From Avoscillospira sp045530865 (GTDB lineage Bacteria; Bacillota; Clostridia; Oscillospirales; Oscillospiraceae), in assembly GCA_045530865.1 (NCBI GenBank), contig JAZSCX010000075.1:1-27347 (forward strand): DNA of 27,347 nucleotides, written 5' to 3'. The translations under genes and the position numbers were made by a program. The notes under the pieces were generated by a model. That model searched no databases. It was given only the letters and a program-made list of their open reading frames with translations, and was not told the DNA's origin. Of this stretch, positions 14,286 to 21,866 are shown in pieces (positions within the stretch are counted from its first letter, which is position 1; the number at the start of each line of letters is the position of its first letter).

Positions 14286-15224
14286 ATGGTAAACGCAAAT
14301 GCAAAACCCGTAAGACTGAAACAAAGACAAGGCATGAGAGAAGATGTCAAGCTTTTCTTGTTCGTGCTTCCCTTCATCCTGTTCGCCATCTATGCCTGCT
14401 ATGTTCCCATCTGGGGCTGGTGGTACGCATTCGTGACCCCGAAGCTGGGTCGCAGTGTGTGGAAAATGCCCTTTGTCGGTCTTGGCAACTTCAAGACCCT
14501 CCTCGGTACGCCCCTGCTGCGGAAGCAGACTGTCAACTCCATTCTGAATACCTTCGGTTATCAGGCCATCAACTTCGCCCTGACGCCCGTGCCCATGCTG
14601 CTGGCCATCTTCCTCAGCGAGGTCAAGAGCAAGAAGTATCAGAAGTTCGTTCAGACTGCTGTTACCCTGCCCCACTTCGTCGGCTGGGTCGTCGTGTACT
14701 CTCTGGTTCTGGCCCTGCTGTCCAACAGAGGTGTCATCAACGTGTGGCTGACCCGCATGGGACTGCAGCCCATCAACGTCCTCTACACCGATAAGAACGT
14801 CCTGCTGATCCAGAACCTGTTCGCCTACTGGAAGGGCATGGGCTGGAGCTCCATCGTCTACTTCGCTGCCATTGCCGGCATCGACCAGCAGATGTATGAG
14901 GCCGCCATGCTGGACGGTGCATCCCGGATGCAGAGAATCTGGCACATCACCCTCCCCAACATTCTGCCCACCTTCGTGGTTCTGTTCATCATGGCCATTG
15001 GTAACTTCCTGTCCACCGGTCTGGAGCAGTTCCAGGTGTTCTCCAACGCCCTGAACCTCGAGCATATCCAGACATTGGATCTGTACGTCTACAACCTCGG
15101 CCTTGGACAGGGCAAGCTCCACTACGCTGTCTGCGTCGGTATCTGTACATCCATTGTCGGTGTGACGCTCTTTGCCGTTGCAAACTATGTATCCAAGAAG
15201 ATCCGCGGCAACAGCGTGTTCTGA
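14286..15224 (+). CDS. CUT1 ABC transporter permease (LplB/YteP type)
   Basis: A 312-residue inner-membrane permease with about six transmembrane helices. The cytoplasmic coupling EAA motif is YEAAMLDGASRMQRIWHITL, which docks on the ATPase. The N-terminal REDVKLFLFVLPFILFAIYA and PIWGWWYAF are typical of the LplB/YteP group that imports complex oligosaccharides. The ATG at 14286 follows GAGGGAGA at about 5 nt; the in-frame TTG at 14271 lies inside the ribosome site. It is second in the operon and pairs with the permease at 15271 and lipoprotein at 16635. No ATPase gene is present in this operon. Confidence 0.93.
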   Translation: MVNANAKPVRLKQRQGMREDVKLFLFVLPFILFAIYACYVPIWGWWYAFVTPKLGRSVWKMPFVGLGNFKTLLGTPLLRKQTVNSILNTFGYQAINFALTPVPMLLAIFLSEVKSKKYQKFVQTAVTLPHFVGWVVVYSLVLALLSNRGVINVWLTRMGLQPINVLYTDKNVLLIQNLFAYWKGMGWSSIVYFAAIAGIDQQMYEAAMLDGASRMQRIWHITLPNILPTFVVLFIMAIGNFLSTGLEQFQVFSNALNLEHIQTLDLYVYNLGLGQGKLHYAVCVGICTSIVGVTLFAVANYVSKKIRGNSVF

Positions 15225-15270
15225 ACGAAGTCCGAACTGAAACCCTGATTTCCTGAGAGAGGTATTAGAT

Positions 15271-16182
15271 ATGCAGCGAGTAAAAAGCTCCAATAAAATC
15301 AAGTGGTCGCTGGAAGATAAGATCTATCATGCCATTGCTGTGCCCATCTTCTTCCTGCTGGCATTTATCTGCATCTATCCGTTCTGGTATGTTCTGATCT
15401 GCTCCATCAGTAACTCCAGTGCCGTCAACTCCGGCAGAATTACGTTTCTTCCCGTCGGCTTCAATATTGCCAACTACGTGAAGGTTCTGTCCATGAATGG
15501 TCTTTGGCAGGCGCTGAAGGTCACGCTGGCCCGTGTGGTGCTGGCTACCCTTCTGCAGACCGTTTGCTCCGCTTATGTGGGCTACTTCTTCTCCAAGACC
15601 AATATGTGGGGCAGAAAAGTCTGGTACCGCATGCTGGCCGCCACCATGTATTTTTCCGCCGGTCTGATCCCGGTCTACCTGAACTGGAAGAACCTGGGTC
15701 TGGTGGACAGCTTCTGGATCTACATCATCCCTGGCATCTTCTCCTTCTACAATGCCGTTCTGGTCAAGACCTCCATCGAGGCCATGCCCAGAGAGCTGGA
15801 GGAGTCCGCCGTTGTGGATGGCGCAGGCTACATGACCCGCTTCTTCAAGATCGTGCTGCCCCTGCAGAAGGCCATTCTGGCTACCATTGGCCTGTTCTGT
15901 GCCGTGAACCACTGGAATGACTACTTCACCTCCAGAATGTACATTAATACGCGCATGGATCTGGTCACCCTGCAGTTCAGACTCTATGAAATTCTGCAGG
16001 AAGCAGAAGTGGCCTCCAAGATGGCCGTTGAGGCCGGTGTTGCTCTGAGTCCCGACTCCATTACCCCTGTTGGTATCCGTATGGCCATGACCGCCGTTGT
16101 CATCATCCCCATTATGTGCGTCTATCCCGCGATCCAGAAGCACTACGTCAAGGGCGTCATGATCGGCGCCGTCAAGGGCTAA
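15271..16182 (+). CDS. CUT1 ABC transporter permease (YtcP/LplC type)
   Basis: A 303-residue inner-membrane permease, the second half of the heterodimeric channel. The EAA motif is EESAVVDGAGYMTRFFKIVL followed by P. N-terminal signature AVPIFFLLAFICIYPFWYVL and C-terminal YPAIQKHYVKGVMIGAVKG are typical of YtcP/LplC-type proteins. The ribosome site is GAGAGAGG, 7-8 nt before the ATG. It begins 46 bp after the first permease. The next gene, for the lipoprotein, is separated by 452 bp of repeats and a structured leader. Confidence 0.94.
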   Translation: MQRVKSSNKIKWSLEDKIYHAIAVPIFFLLAFICIYPFWYVLICSISNSSAVNSGRITFLPVGFNIANYVKVLSMNGLWQALKVTLARVVLATLLQTVCSAYVGYFFSKTNMWGRKVWYRMLAATMYFSAGLIPVYLNWKNLGLVDSFWIYIIPGIFSFYNAVLVKTSIEAMPRELEESAVVDGAGYMTRFFKIVLPLQKAILATIGLFCAVNHWNDYFTSRMYINTRMDLVTLQFRLYEILQEAEVASKMAVEAGVALSPDSITPVGIRMAMTAVVIIPIMCVYPAIQKHYVKGVMIGAVKG

Positions 16183-16195
16183 GTTATCTTCCAAA

Positions 16196-16326
16196 GCCTT
16201 CTCCTTGAGGAGAAGGTGGCACGGTGAAGCCGTGACGGATGAGGTGTCTGCTGAACACTGATTGTGACTGCCATTACACCTCATCAGTCAGCCTTGAGGC
16301 TGACAGCTTCCCCTCAAGGGGAAGCC
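16196..16326. repeat. MITE-like nested-palindrome element 1
   Basis: Inverted arms of about 50 bp. The left arm has CCTTCTCC/GGAGAAGG (16197-16216), CACGG/CCGTG (16220-16234) and ATGAGGTGT (16239-16247). The right arm mirrors this with ACACCTCAT (16276-16284), GTCAGCC/GGCTGAC (16287-16304) and TTCCCC/GGGGAA (about 16308-16323). The middle is about 28 bp and non-coding. Same design as elements at 18505-18618 and 20198-20347. Confidence 0.75.
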
Positions 16327-16349
16327 TGGCTCCCCTTGCATTCCCAATC

Positions 16350-16403
16350 ATCCGCGAAGCGGATACCACCATTGTCAATTGTCAATTATCAATTGTCAAT
16401 TTT
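16350..16403. repeat. Repeat with ATTGTCAATT iterations
   Basis: A hairpin ATCCGC/GCGGAT with a GAA loop (16350-16364) is followed by iterated ATTGTCAATT units (16371-16403). On the minus strand this has the same order as the element at 11842-11924. Non-coding. Confidence 0.6.
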
Positions 16404-16459
16404 CACTGTAGTTTTCGGTCTGACCGATTTGTCCGTCTGCGTAAAAAATGAAGAAAGCA

Positions 16460-16634
16460 GCCTTACGGCCTTCTCGCACTGTTGTGGGAACGTAAGGCGG
16501 GGGCAAGTCCCTCCGCCGACCTTCTCATTTCCGTCCAGGTTGGTCTCAAAGCCGTTTCCCTCGATTTTTCCGGATGTACAGGCCTGCCATACCGTTACTA
16601 AAATTTATTCAAAATATTGAATGGAGGAAAAAAC
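16460..16634 (+). other. Structured region upstream of the transporter lipoprotein
   Basis: Contains a stem GCCTTACG/CGTAAGGC (16460-16498) around a 23-nt interior, then GGCGG/CCGCC (16496-16517) and GACC/GGTC further on (about 16517-16549). The GGCGG arm overlaps the end of the first stem, so the two exclude each other. A possible single operator-like box, TTTTTCCGGATGTACAG (about 16565-16581), and a perfect ribosome site GGAGG (16623-16627) follow. It may be an mRNA-stabilising or switching leader for the lipoprotein gene, or another dispersed repeat. No known riboswitch was recognised. Confidence 0.4.
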
Positions 16635-18434
16635 ATGAAGAAACTGCTTGCTCTCCTGCTCGCTCTGATCATGGTTTTCTCCCTGGTTGCCTGCGCTGCC
16701 AAGGAAGATCCCCAGGTTGATGAGCCTCAGGACCCCGCTCAGACTGAAAATGAAGAGCCCAATGAAGAGCCCGACGAACCCACTGAGCCCGAGGTTGAAG
16801 AACCCGCTGAGCCCTCTGTCCTCAGCTGGCTGTTCAACAACGGCACCATCCCCACCGGCACCCTCGGTGGCTGGCGCGGCGAAGTTCTGAAGAACTGGGC
16901 CAACGTTGTGATGGAAATCATCCCCAACGAAGAAGGCAAGTTTGACGCCATCGTGCAGGGCGGCGATCTGCCCGACATCATGGCTGTCCCCGCTGAAAAG
17001 ATGGCTGAAATGATTGAAGCCGGCTACGTCATCGCTCTGGACGAGTACATGGATCAGATCCCCAACTTCTATGTTCTGGGCGACCTGACCGAAGAGGCCA
17101 TGGAGATCTACTACAACGAGTATCCCGAAGCTGAAGGCAAGATCTACGGCGTGCCTCTGGGCTGGGGCGGCAAGACTGTTGTCGACCCCGCTGCTGAGAA
17201 CTTCGGCGCCAACCAGATGCCTCAGCTGAGATGGGACGTTTATGCTTCCATCGGCTACCCCGAATTCAGCACTCCCGATGAGCTGCTGGATGTTCTGGAA
17301 GCCATGGTTGAGGCTTGCCCCGAAAACGCTGTTGTTGAAGAAGAAGGCGCTGATCCTACCGTTTACAAGACCTACGGCATCGTCCTCGATGGCGACATCG
17401 AGAACTGGGATGTCAACAAGTGGTGGTGCTCCGCCGGCTCTCTGATGGGCATGCAGGGCATGACCACCATGGGTAAGTACATGACCTACTGGGATCTGAC
17501 GGAAGGCGGCCCCAAGTATCTGTACGAAGAAGACAGCCCCCTGAAGGATGCTATCCACTTCTACTTCGAAGCCAACCAGCGCGGCATTCTGGATCCCGAC
17601 TCCATGGGCTACACTGCTGCTGACGCATGGTGGGGCCAGGAAGACTACGCCATGGGTGCTGTCTCCAACCAGAGTATGGGCGTTGCATTCGGCAACTTTA
17701 TGTCCGTTCCCTTCGCAAACTCCAAGATCGTTGTTGACGATACCATCGTTCAGAAGCCCGTCCAGTACTGGTGCATCACCAAGGACTGCGATGACATTGA
17801 AGGCGCTCTGCGTAATCTGAACTTCTTCCTCACTCCCGAGGCAGTCTTCGAGTTCGCATGGGGCCCCAAGGGCACCACTTGGGACGTCGATGCTGACAAC
17901 AACCTGGTCCTGACCGACGAAGCCTTTGAGAAGGCTTACAACCAGGGCGACTTTGGCGGCTATGTGTTCCCCACCGGCGACGAGTGGGCATTCCACAACT
18001 GCCAGTTCCCCATCGGCTACAACTGGTCCGGCACTCCCATGCCTTACGGCGATGGCTTCGGTGGCCAGATGCATATGTGGATCATCGGCCATCCCAGCAT
18101 CAGCCAGGCAAAGAATACTGAGAACGAGATCATTGCTGACTATCTGAACCACTACGGTGTTGACACCGTTAAGGATCTTCTGGACAGCAAGGGTGTTCTG
18201 CAGTATCAGGATGCAGTTACCGTTACTTGGGCAACTCCCGAGGAAGCTATGCAGCTGCAGGTCGACGCTCTGTCCCAGATTTCCATCACCACCGGCTGGA
18301 AGATGGTCAATGCTAAGGACGAGGCTGAGTTCGACGCTCTGTGGGCACAGCTGTGCGCTGACATGGAAACCAACGGCGGCCGCGATGTCTTCGCTTGGGC
18401 TGCTCCTCAGGTTGACGCCGCTTACGCTGGCTAA
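16635..18434 (+). CDS. Extracellular solute-binding lipoprotein of a CUT1 oligosaccharide transporter
   Basis: A 599-residue lipoprotein that captures the sugar outside the cell and delivers it to the permeases at 14286 and 15271. Signal peptide with lipobox LVAC; the lipidated residue is Cys20. Residues of about 25-65 are an acidic, proline-rich tether (EPNEEPDEPTEPE), followed by a long family-1 type binding domain rich in tryptophan and tyrosine, as expected for sugar stacking. Length matches the LplA/YtcQ group (about 500-600 residues) rather than short maltose-type proteins. The ATG at 16635 follows GGAGG at 7 nt. Codon bias is very strong, fitting the excess of binding protein over permease usually seen. 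A terminator follows at 18463-18492. Confidence 0.93.
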   Translation: MKKLLALLLALIMVFSLVACAAKEDPQVDEPQDPAQTENEEPNEEPDEPTEPEVEEPAEPSVLSWLFNNGTIPTGTLGGWRGEVLKNWANVVMEIIPNEEGKFDAIVQGGDLPDIMAVPAEKMAEMIEAGYVIALDEYMDQIPNFYVLGDLTEEAMEIYYNEYPEAEGKIYGVPLGWGGKTVVDPAAENFGANQMPQLRWDVYASIGYPEFSTPDELLDVLEAMVEACPENAVVEEEGADPTVYKTYGIVLDGDIENWDVNKWWCSAGSLMGMQGMTTMGKYMTYWDLTEGGPKYLYEEDSPLKDAIHFYFEANQRGILDPDSMGYTAADAWWGQEDYAMGAVSNQSMGVAFGNFMSVPFANSKIVVDDTIVQKPVQYWCITKDCDDIEGALRNLNFFLTPEAVFEFAWGPKGTTWDVDADNNLVLTDEAFEKAYNQGDFGGYVFPTGDEWAFHNCQFPIGYNWSGTPMPYGDGFGGQMHMWIIGHPSISQAKNTENEIIADYLNHYGVDTVKDLLDSKGVLQYQDAVTVTWATPEEAMQLQVDALSQISITTGWKMVNAKDEAEFDALWAQLCADMETNGGRDVFAWAAPQVDAAYAG

Positions 18435-18462
18435 TTCCGAATATTACCCTTACTTAACGAAA

Positions 18463-18492
18463 GGGCACGCAGAAATGCGTGCCCTTTTTTTT
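18463..18492 (+). terminator. Intrinsic terminator of the transporter operon
   Basis: GGGCACGC (18463-18470), 6-nt loop, GCGTGCCC (18477-18484), then T8 (18485-18492). Confidence 0.95.
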
Positions 18493-18504
18493 CGTCCCAC
18501 ATTT

Positions 18505-18618
18505 CAGGGGCGGGGTGATTTGCGTAGCAAATCGGGGGGTTGTATCGTATATATCACTGCCACGTAGATCGAATCAACCCCCAGCCTTATTTCATTCGGC
18601 AGTCCCCTAAAAGGGGGC
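18505..18618. repeat. MITE-like nested-palindrome element 2
   Basis: Left arm CAGGGGCGGGG, hairpin GATTTGC/GCAAATC (18517-18533), then GGGGGGTTG. The right arm mirrors it with CAACCCCCAGCC (from 18575) and CCCCT/AGGGG (18604-18616). It lies between two converging operons and their terminators. It shares its architecture, not its exact sequence, with elements 1 and 3. Confidence 0.65.
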
Positions 18619-18651
18619 ACGAGAGAATAGTTTCCTAACATAGAGAATAAG

Positions 18652-18682
18652 AAAACCCGCCTTTCCACATGGGAAAGACGGG
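18652..18682 (-). terminator. Intrinsic terminator of the uxa operon
   Basis: On the minus strand CCCG-CTTTCC pairs with GGAAAG-CGGG (arms 18682-18672 and 18666-18656, one mismatch) and is followed by TTTTC. It lies 16 bp past the uxaB stop. Confidence 0.78.
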
Positions 18683-18697
18683 CTTTCTATCGTATAT

Positions 18698-20158
18698 TTA
18701 CCGCAGAATAGCTTCCACAGCTGCCTTAACATCCTTCCGGATAGCATCCAGATTTTTGGCGACCGTTTCCACAAAGCCATCGTACTTCCGCAGATCTTCA
18801 CCCCAGAAATCTTCTCTGGCAGCAGCGGCGTCCACAAATTCTGCCGTGGGCAGATCACTGTTGACTGCAAAGAACTCCAGTACCGGGTGGTCATCCCGCA
18901 CCACATACTCCGTACCGTCAAAGCGCTTGGCATACAGGCCGTCCTCCCGCAGATCGGCGGAGGAATAGAACGCCAGCAGCGCCGCAAAGGAGAAGGTGAT
19001 CAGCTTGGGCAGCGCGCCCACATTGGCATAATGATCCTTAAAGGAGGGCAGCACTCTGGCTCTCCACTTGGAAACAGAGTTCAGGGAGATGGCCAGCAGG
19101 GCGTGATCGATAAAGGGATTCTCAAACCGCTCGAACACGGCAGCGGCAAAGGCATCCACATCGGCTTTATCCAGCGGCACCTGCGGTGTGATCTCATTTA
19201 TGACCACCCGTCGGCAGAAATCACCGATGACGGGGGCTTTCATCATGTCCCGGACGATATTCATGCCGTACAGCCAGCCGCCCAGCACAGAGGAGGTGTG
19301 TGCGCCGTTGAGGATACGCACCTTCCTTTCCCGGTAGGGCTTCATGTTGTCGGTAAAGATTACCGGCAGTCCGGCCTCGGCAAAGGGCAGCTCGTGGCCG
19401 ATGGGGCGGTCGCTCTCAATGACCCACAGGCCGAAGGGCTCGCCCACATCCAGCAGCTCATCCTCGTAACCCAGCTCCTCGCAAAGAGCAGCGGCCTCCG
19501 CTCTGGGATAACCGGTGACGATGCGATCCACCAGTGTGCTGCAGAACACGCAGGCATCATTCAGCCATGCGGTAAATTCGGCAGGCAGGTTCCAGACCTC
19601 CGCCAATCGCAGCACGCAGCTGCGCAGCTTCTTGCCGTTCATATCGATCAGCTCAACGGGCAGCATGATCACGCCGCTTTCCCTGGAACCGCCGAAGGCC
19701 ACATAACGGTCGTAGAGGAACTTGGTCAGCTTGCCGGGATAGGTGGCGGGCACGCCATCCATGGTATCGCTCTCGTCCAGCATAATACCGGCTTCCGTGG
19801 TATTGGAGATCACAAATCGAACAGTGGGGCATTTTGCCAGCTCTGCCAGATTGTCCCAGGTATCAGCACCGTCCACAGCGCGATCCACAGAGGTGACAAC
19901 ACGGCTGGTGTTGATCACTTCGCCGTTTTCCTGACCGCGCAAAATTACCGTATACAGGCAATTCTGACGGTCAAAACGCTCCAACGTACCGAAGGTAATG
20001 GGCTTCACAATGGCAATGTTGCCGTTAAAATCGGTCTTTTCATTGAGAATATCGATCATGTAATCGGCAAAAGCACGCAAAAAGTTGCCTTCTCCGAACT
20101 GTACCACCCGAATGGGGCGCTGGACTTTTTCGATGTTGAGTTCGGTGATGTGTTTCAT
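18698..20158 (-). CDS. uxaB: Tagaturonate reductase (altronate oxidoreductase)
   Basis: A 486-residue cytosolic NAD-dependent reductase of the long-chain mannitol dehydrogenase family, converting D-tagaturonate to D-altronate. N-terminal IRVVQFGEGNFLRAFADYMID is the nucleotide-binding signature shared with E. coli UxaB. Further matches are FVISNTTEAGI, the FCSTLVDRIVTGYPR segment, DNMKPYRERKVRILNGAHT, and catalytic Lys364 in LNSVSKWRARVLPSF. Length matches E. coli UxaB (483). The ATG at 20158 follows GGAGGC at about 6 nt. It is last gene of the operon, 204 bp after uxaA, with a MITE-like element in that gap. No separate promoter is evident, so read-through from uxaA is likely. The similar UxuB acts on fructuronate; UxaB fits better by the motifs and by the company of uxaA. 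Confidence 0.95.
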   Translation of the reverse strand: MKHITELNIEKVQRPIRVVQFGEGNFLRAFADYMIDILNEKTDFNGNIAIVKPITFGTLERFDRQNCLYTVILRGQENGEVINTSRVVTSVDRAVDGADTWDNLAELAKCPTVRFVISNTTEAGIMLDESDTMDGVPATYPGKLTKFLYDRYVAFGGSRESGVIMLPVELIDMNGKKLRSCVLRLAEVWNLPAEFTAWLNDACVFCSTLVDRIVTGYPRAEAAALCEELGYEDELLDVGEPFGLWVIESDRPIGHELPFAEAGLPVIFTDNMKPYRERKVRILNGAHTSSVLGGWLYGMNIVRDMMKAPVIGDFCRRVVINEITPQVPLDKADVDAFAAAVFERFENPFIDHALLAISLNSVSKWRARVLPSFKDHYANVGALPKLITFSFAALLAFYSSADLREDGLYAKRFDGTEYVVRDDHPVLEFFAVNSDLPTAEFVDAAAAREDFWGEDLRKYDGFVETVAKNLDAIRKDVKAAVEAILR

Positions 20159-20197
20159 GATATGCCTCCAGATGTTCGTTGTGTAATAGGGATAGGA

Positions 20198-20347
20198 TCC
20201 CTTGTGTAAAGGGAGCTGTCAGAGCAAGCTGACTGAGGGATTGTTGTGCAGGAAGTATGAGCTGCGTAGAATTGTAGGTCTGTTCCATGGCAACCCCTCC
20301 GTCGCGGCTAGATAACGCCGCGCCACCTCCCCTTACACAGGGGAGGC
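20198..20347. repeat. MITE-like nested-palindrome element 3, inside the uxa operon
   Basis: Left arm TCCC/GGGA hairpin around TTGTGTAAA (20198-20214), continuing to GAGGGATTGTTG (about 20246). The right arm starts CAACCCCTCC (20291) and ends with CCTCCCC/GGGGAGG (20326-20346) around TTACACA. The arms are imperfect inverted copies of about 50 bp. It occupies nearly the whole uxaA-uxaB gap. Confidence 0.72.
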
Positions 20348-20362
20348 TCGGGTGGAGTCTGG

Positions 20363-21844
20363 TTACAGGGTTACGCCGTCTTTGAAGATGGCCAAATCGT
20401 GTCGGTCCAGAGCTTCGGACTTGGCACGAACGGTTCCCGATGCCAGATCCAGCACATAGCCGAAAAACTGCTCGGACAGCTCGTCCATGGAAACGCCGCT
20501 GAGCAGCTGACCGGCATCAAAGTCGATCCAATTCCGCTTGCGTTCATACAGCGCTGTGTTGGAAGAAATTTTCACCGTGGGTACGGGGCAGCCAAAGGGC
20601 GTTCCCCGCCCGGTGGTGAAGAGTACCATCTGGGCACCGGATGCCATCAAGGCACCGGAGGCCACCAGATCGTTGCCGGGAGCCTGCAGCAGGGAAAGTC
20701 CCTGCTTTTTGATGGGCTCGCCGTAGCGGAGAATGTCCTCCACCGGGGCAGTGCCGCCCTTCTGGGTGCAGCCGAGGGATTTGTCCTCCAGCGTGGTGAT
20801 GCCGCCGGCCTTGTTGCCGGGAGAGGGATTTTCGTCCACCTTTTCACCATACCGCAGGAAATAGGCCTTGAAATCATTGATCAGCGCGACCGTATCAGCA
20901 AACTGGGCTTCCGTGCGGCACCGGTTCATCAAAAGGGTCTCCGCGCCGAACATTTCAGGTACTTCCGTCAGAATGGCGCTGCCGCCCTGGGCGATCACCC
21001 GGTCGGACAGAGCGCCCAGCAGGGGATTGGCAGTGATTCCGGAAAAACCATCGGAGCCGCCGCATTTCAGGCCAATGACAAGCTCCGAGGCAGGACGTTC
21101 CGTTCGCCGGAAGCCATCGGCATAGCGGCACAATCCCTCCAACAGGGAAAGCGCTTCGGCAATTTCGTTCTCTGCCTCCTGTGCAACAAGGAATTTCACC
21201 CGGTTTTCATCCCAGGAGCCCATGACCTTTTTCAGCTCGGCAATATTGCCATTTTCACAGCCAAGACCCACCACCAGCACAGCCGCCGCGTTGGGATGGC
21301 GGATCAGGCCTGCCAGATAGGAGAGGGTGAGGTTTTGGTCATTGCCCAGCTGAGAACAGCCGTAGGGGTGGCAGAAGGAGGTGATAGCATCGATGTTATC
21401 GGTCTTCAGCATCTGTGCCCGGGCCTCGATTTCCCGCACAATGCTGTTGACGCAGCCCACCGTGGGGACGATCCAGACTTCGTTGCGGATGCCGGTGGTG
21501 CCATTCGGACGGCGGTAGCCCATAAAGGTGTAGGGTTTTTCCGGTTGCAGATCGCTGAAATCCGGGTGGTAGGTGTAGGAAAGCTGTCCGCTCAGGTTGG
21601 ATTTGACGTTTTGGGTGTGGACATGGCTGCCGGCAGGGATGTCCGTGGCGGCGTGTCCGATGGGGCAGGCGTATTTGATCACGTTTTCGCCGGCGGAAAT
21701 GTCCCGCAGAGCGATTTTGTGTCCTGCCGGAATATCCACGGCGGCAGTCACGGTGTATCCGCCTGCGGTGAGTACCGTTCCGGCCTCAATGGCGTCGATG
21801 GCCACCGCGACCGTGTCGGAAGGATGGATTTGCAGAAGTTTCAT
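20363..21844 (-). CDS. uxaA: Altronate dehydratase
   Basis: A 493-residue cytosolic iron-dependent dehydratase converting D-altronate to 2-keto-3-deoxy-D-gluconate. The N-terminal SAF domain (about 1-95) contains GHKIALRDI and the IGHAATDIPAGSHVHTQN region. The main altronate/galactarate dehydratase domain contains GIRNEVWIVPTVGCVN, the cysteine-bearing SFCHPYGCSQLGND and GLGCENGN, and GLKCGGSDGFSGITANP, all family signatures. Length is the usual one. The ATG at 21844 follows GAGGAG at 7 nt, 22 bp after the GH2 stop, so the genes are probably cotranscribed. It is the committed step for galacturonate in the isomerase pathway. Confidence 0.96.
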   Translation of the reverse strand: MKLLQIHPSDTVAVAIDAIEAGTVLTAGGYTVTAAVDIPAGHKIALRDISAGENVIKYACPIGHAATDIPAGSHVHTQNVKSNLSGQLSYTYHPDFSDLQPEKPYTFMGYRRPNGTTGIRNEVWIVPTVGCVNSIVREIEARAQMLKTDNIDAITSFCHPYGCSQLGNDQNLTLSYLAGLIRHPNAAAVLVVGLGCENGNIAELKKVMGSWDENRVKFLVAQEAENEIAEALSLLEGLCRYADGFRRTERPASELVIGLKCGGSDGFSGITANPLLGALSDRVIAQGGSAILTEVPEMFGAETLLMNRCRTEAQFADTVALINDFKAYFLRYGEKVDENPSPGNKAGGITTLEDKSLGCTQKGGTAPVEDILRYGEPIKKQGLSLLQAPGNDLVASGALMASGAQMVLFTTGRGTPFGCPVPTVKISSNTALYERKRNWIDFDAGQLLSGVSMDELSEQFFGYVLDLASGTVRAKSEALDRHDLAIFKDGVTL

Positions 21845-21866
21845 GGGGTTCTCCTCTCCGCAGGGT

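Noticed and set aside
18698..20158. UxuB (fructuronate reductase) instead of UxaB
   Set aside because: Sequence segments such as FCSTLVDRIVTGYPR and PYRERKVRILNGAHT fit UxaB, and the neighbour is uxaA, not uxuA.
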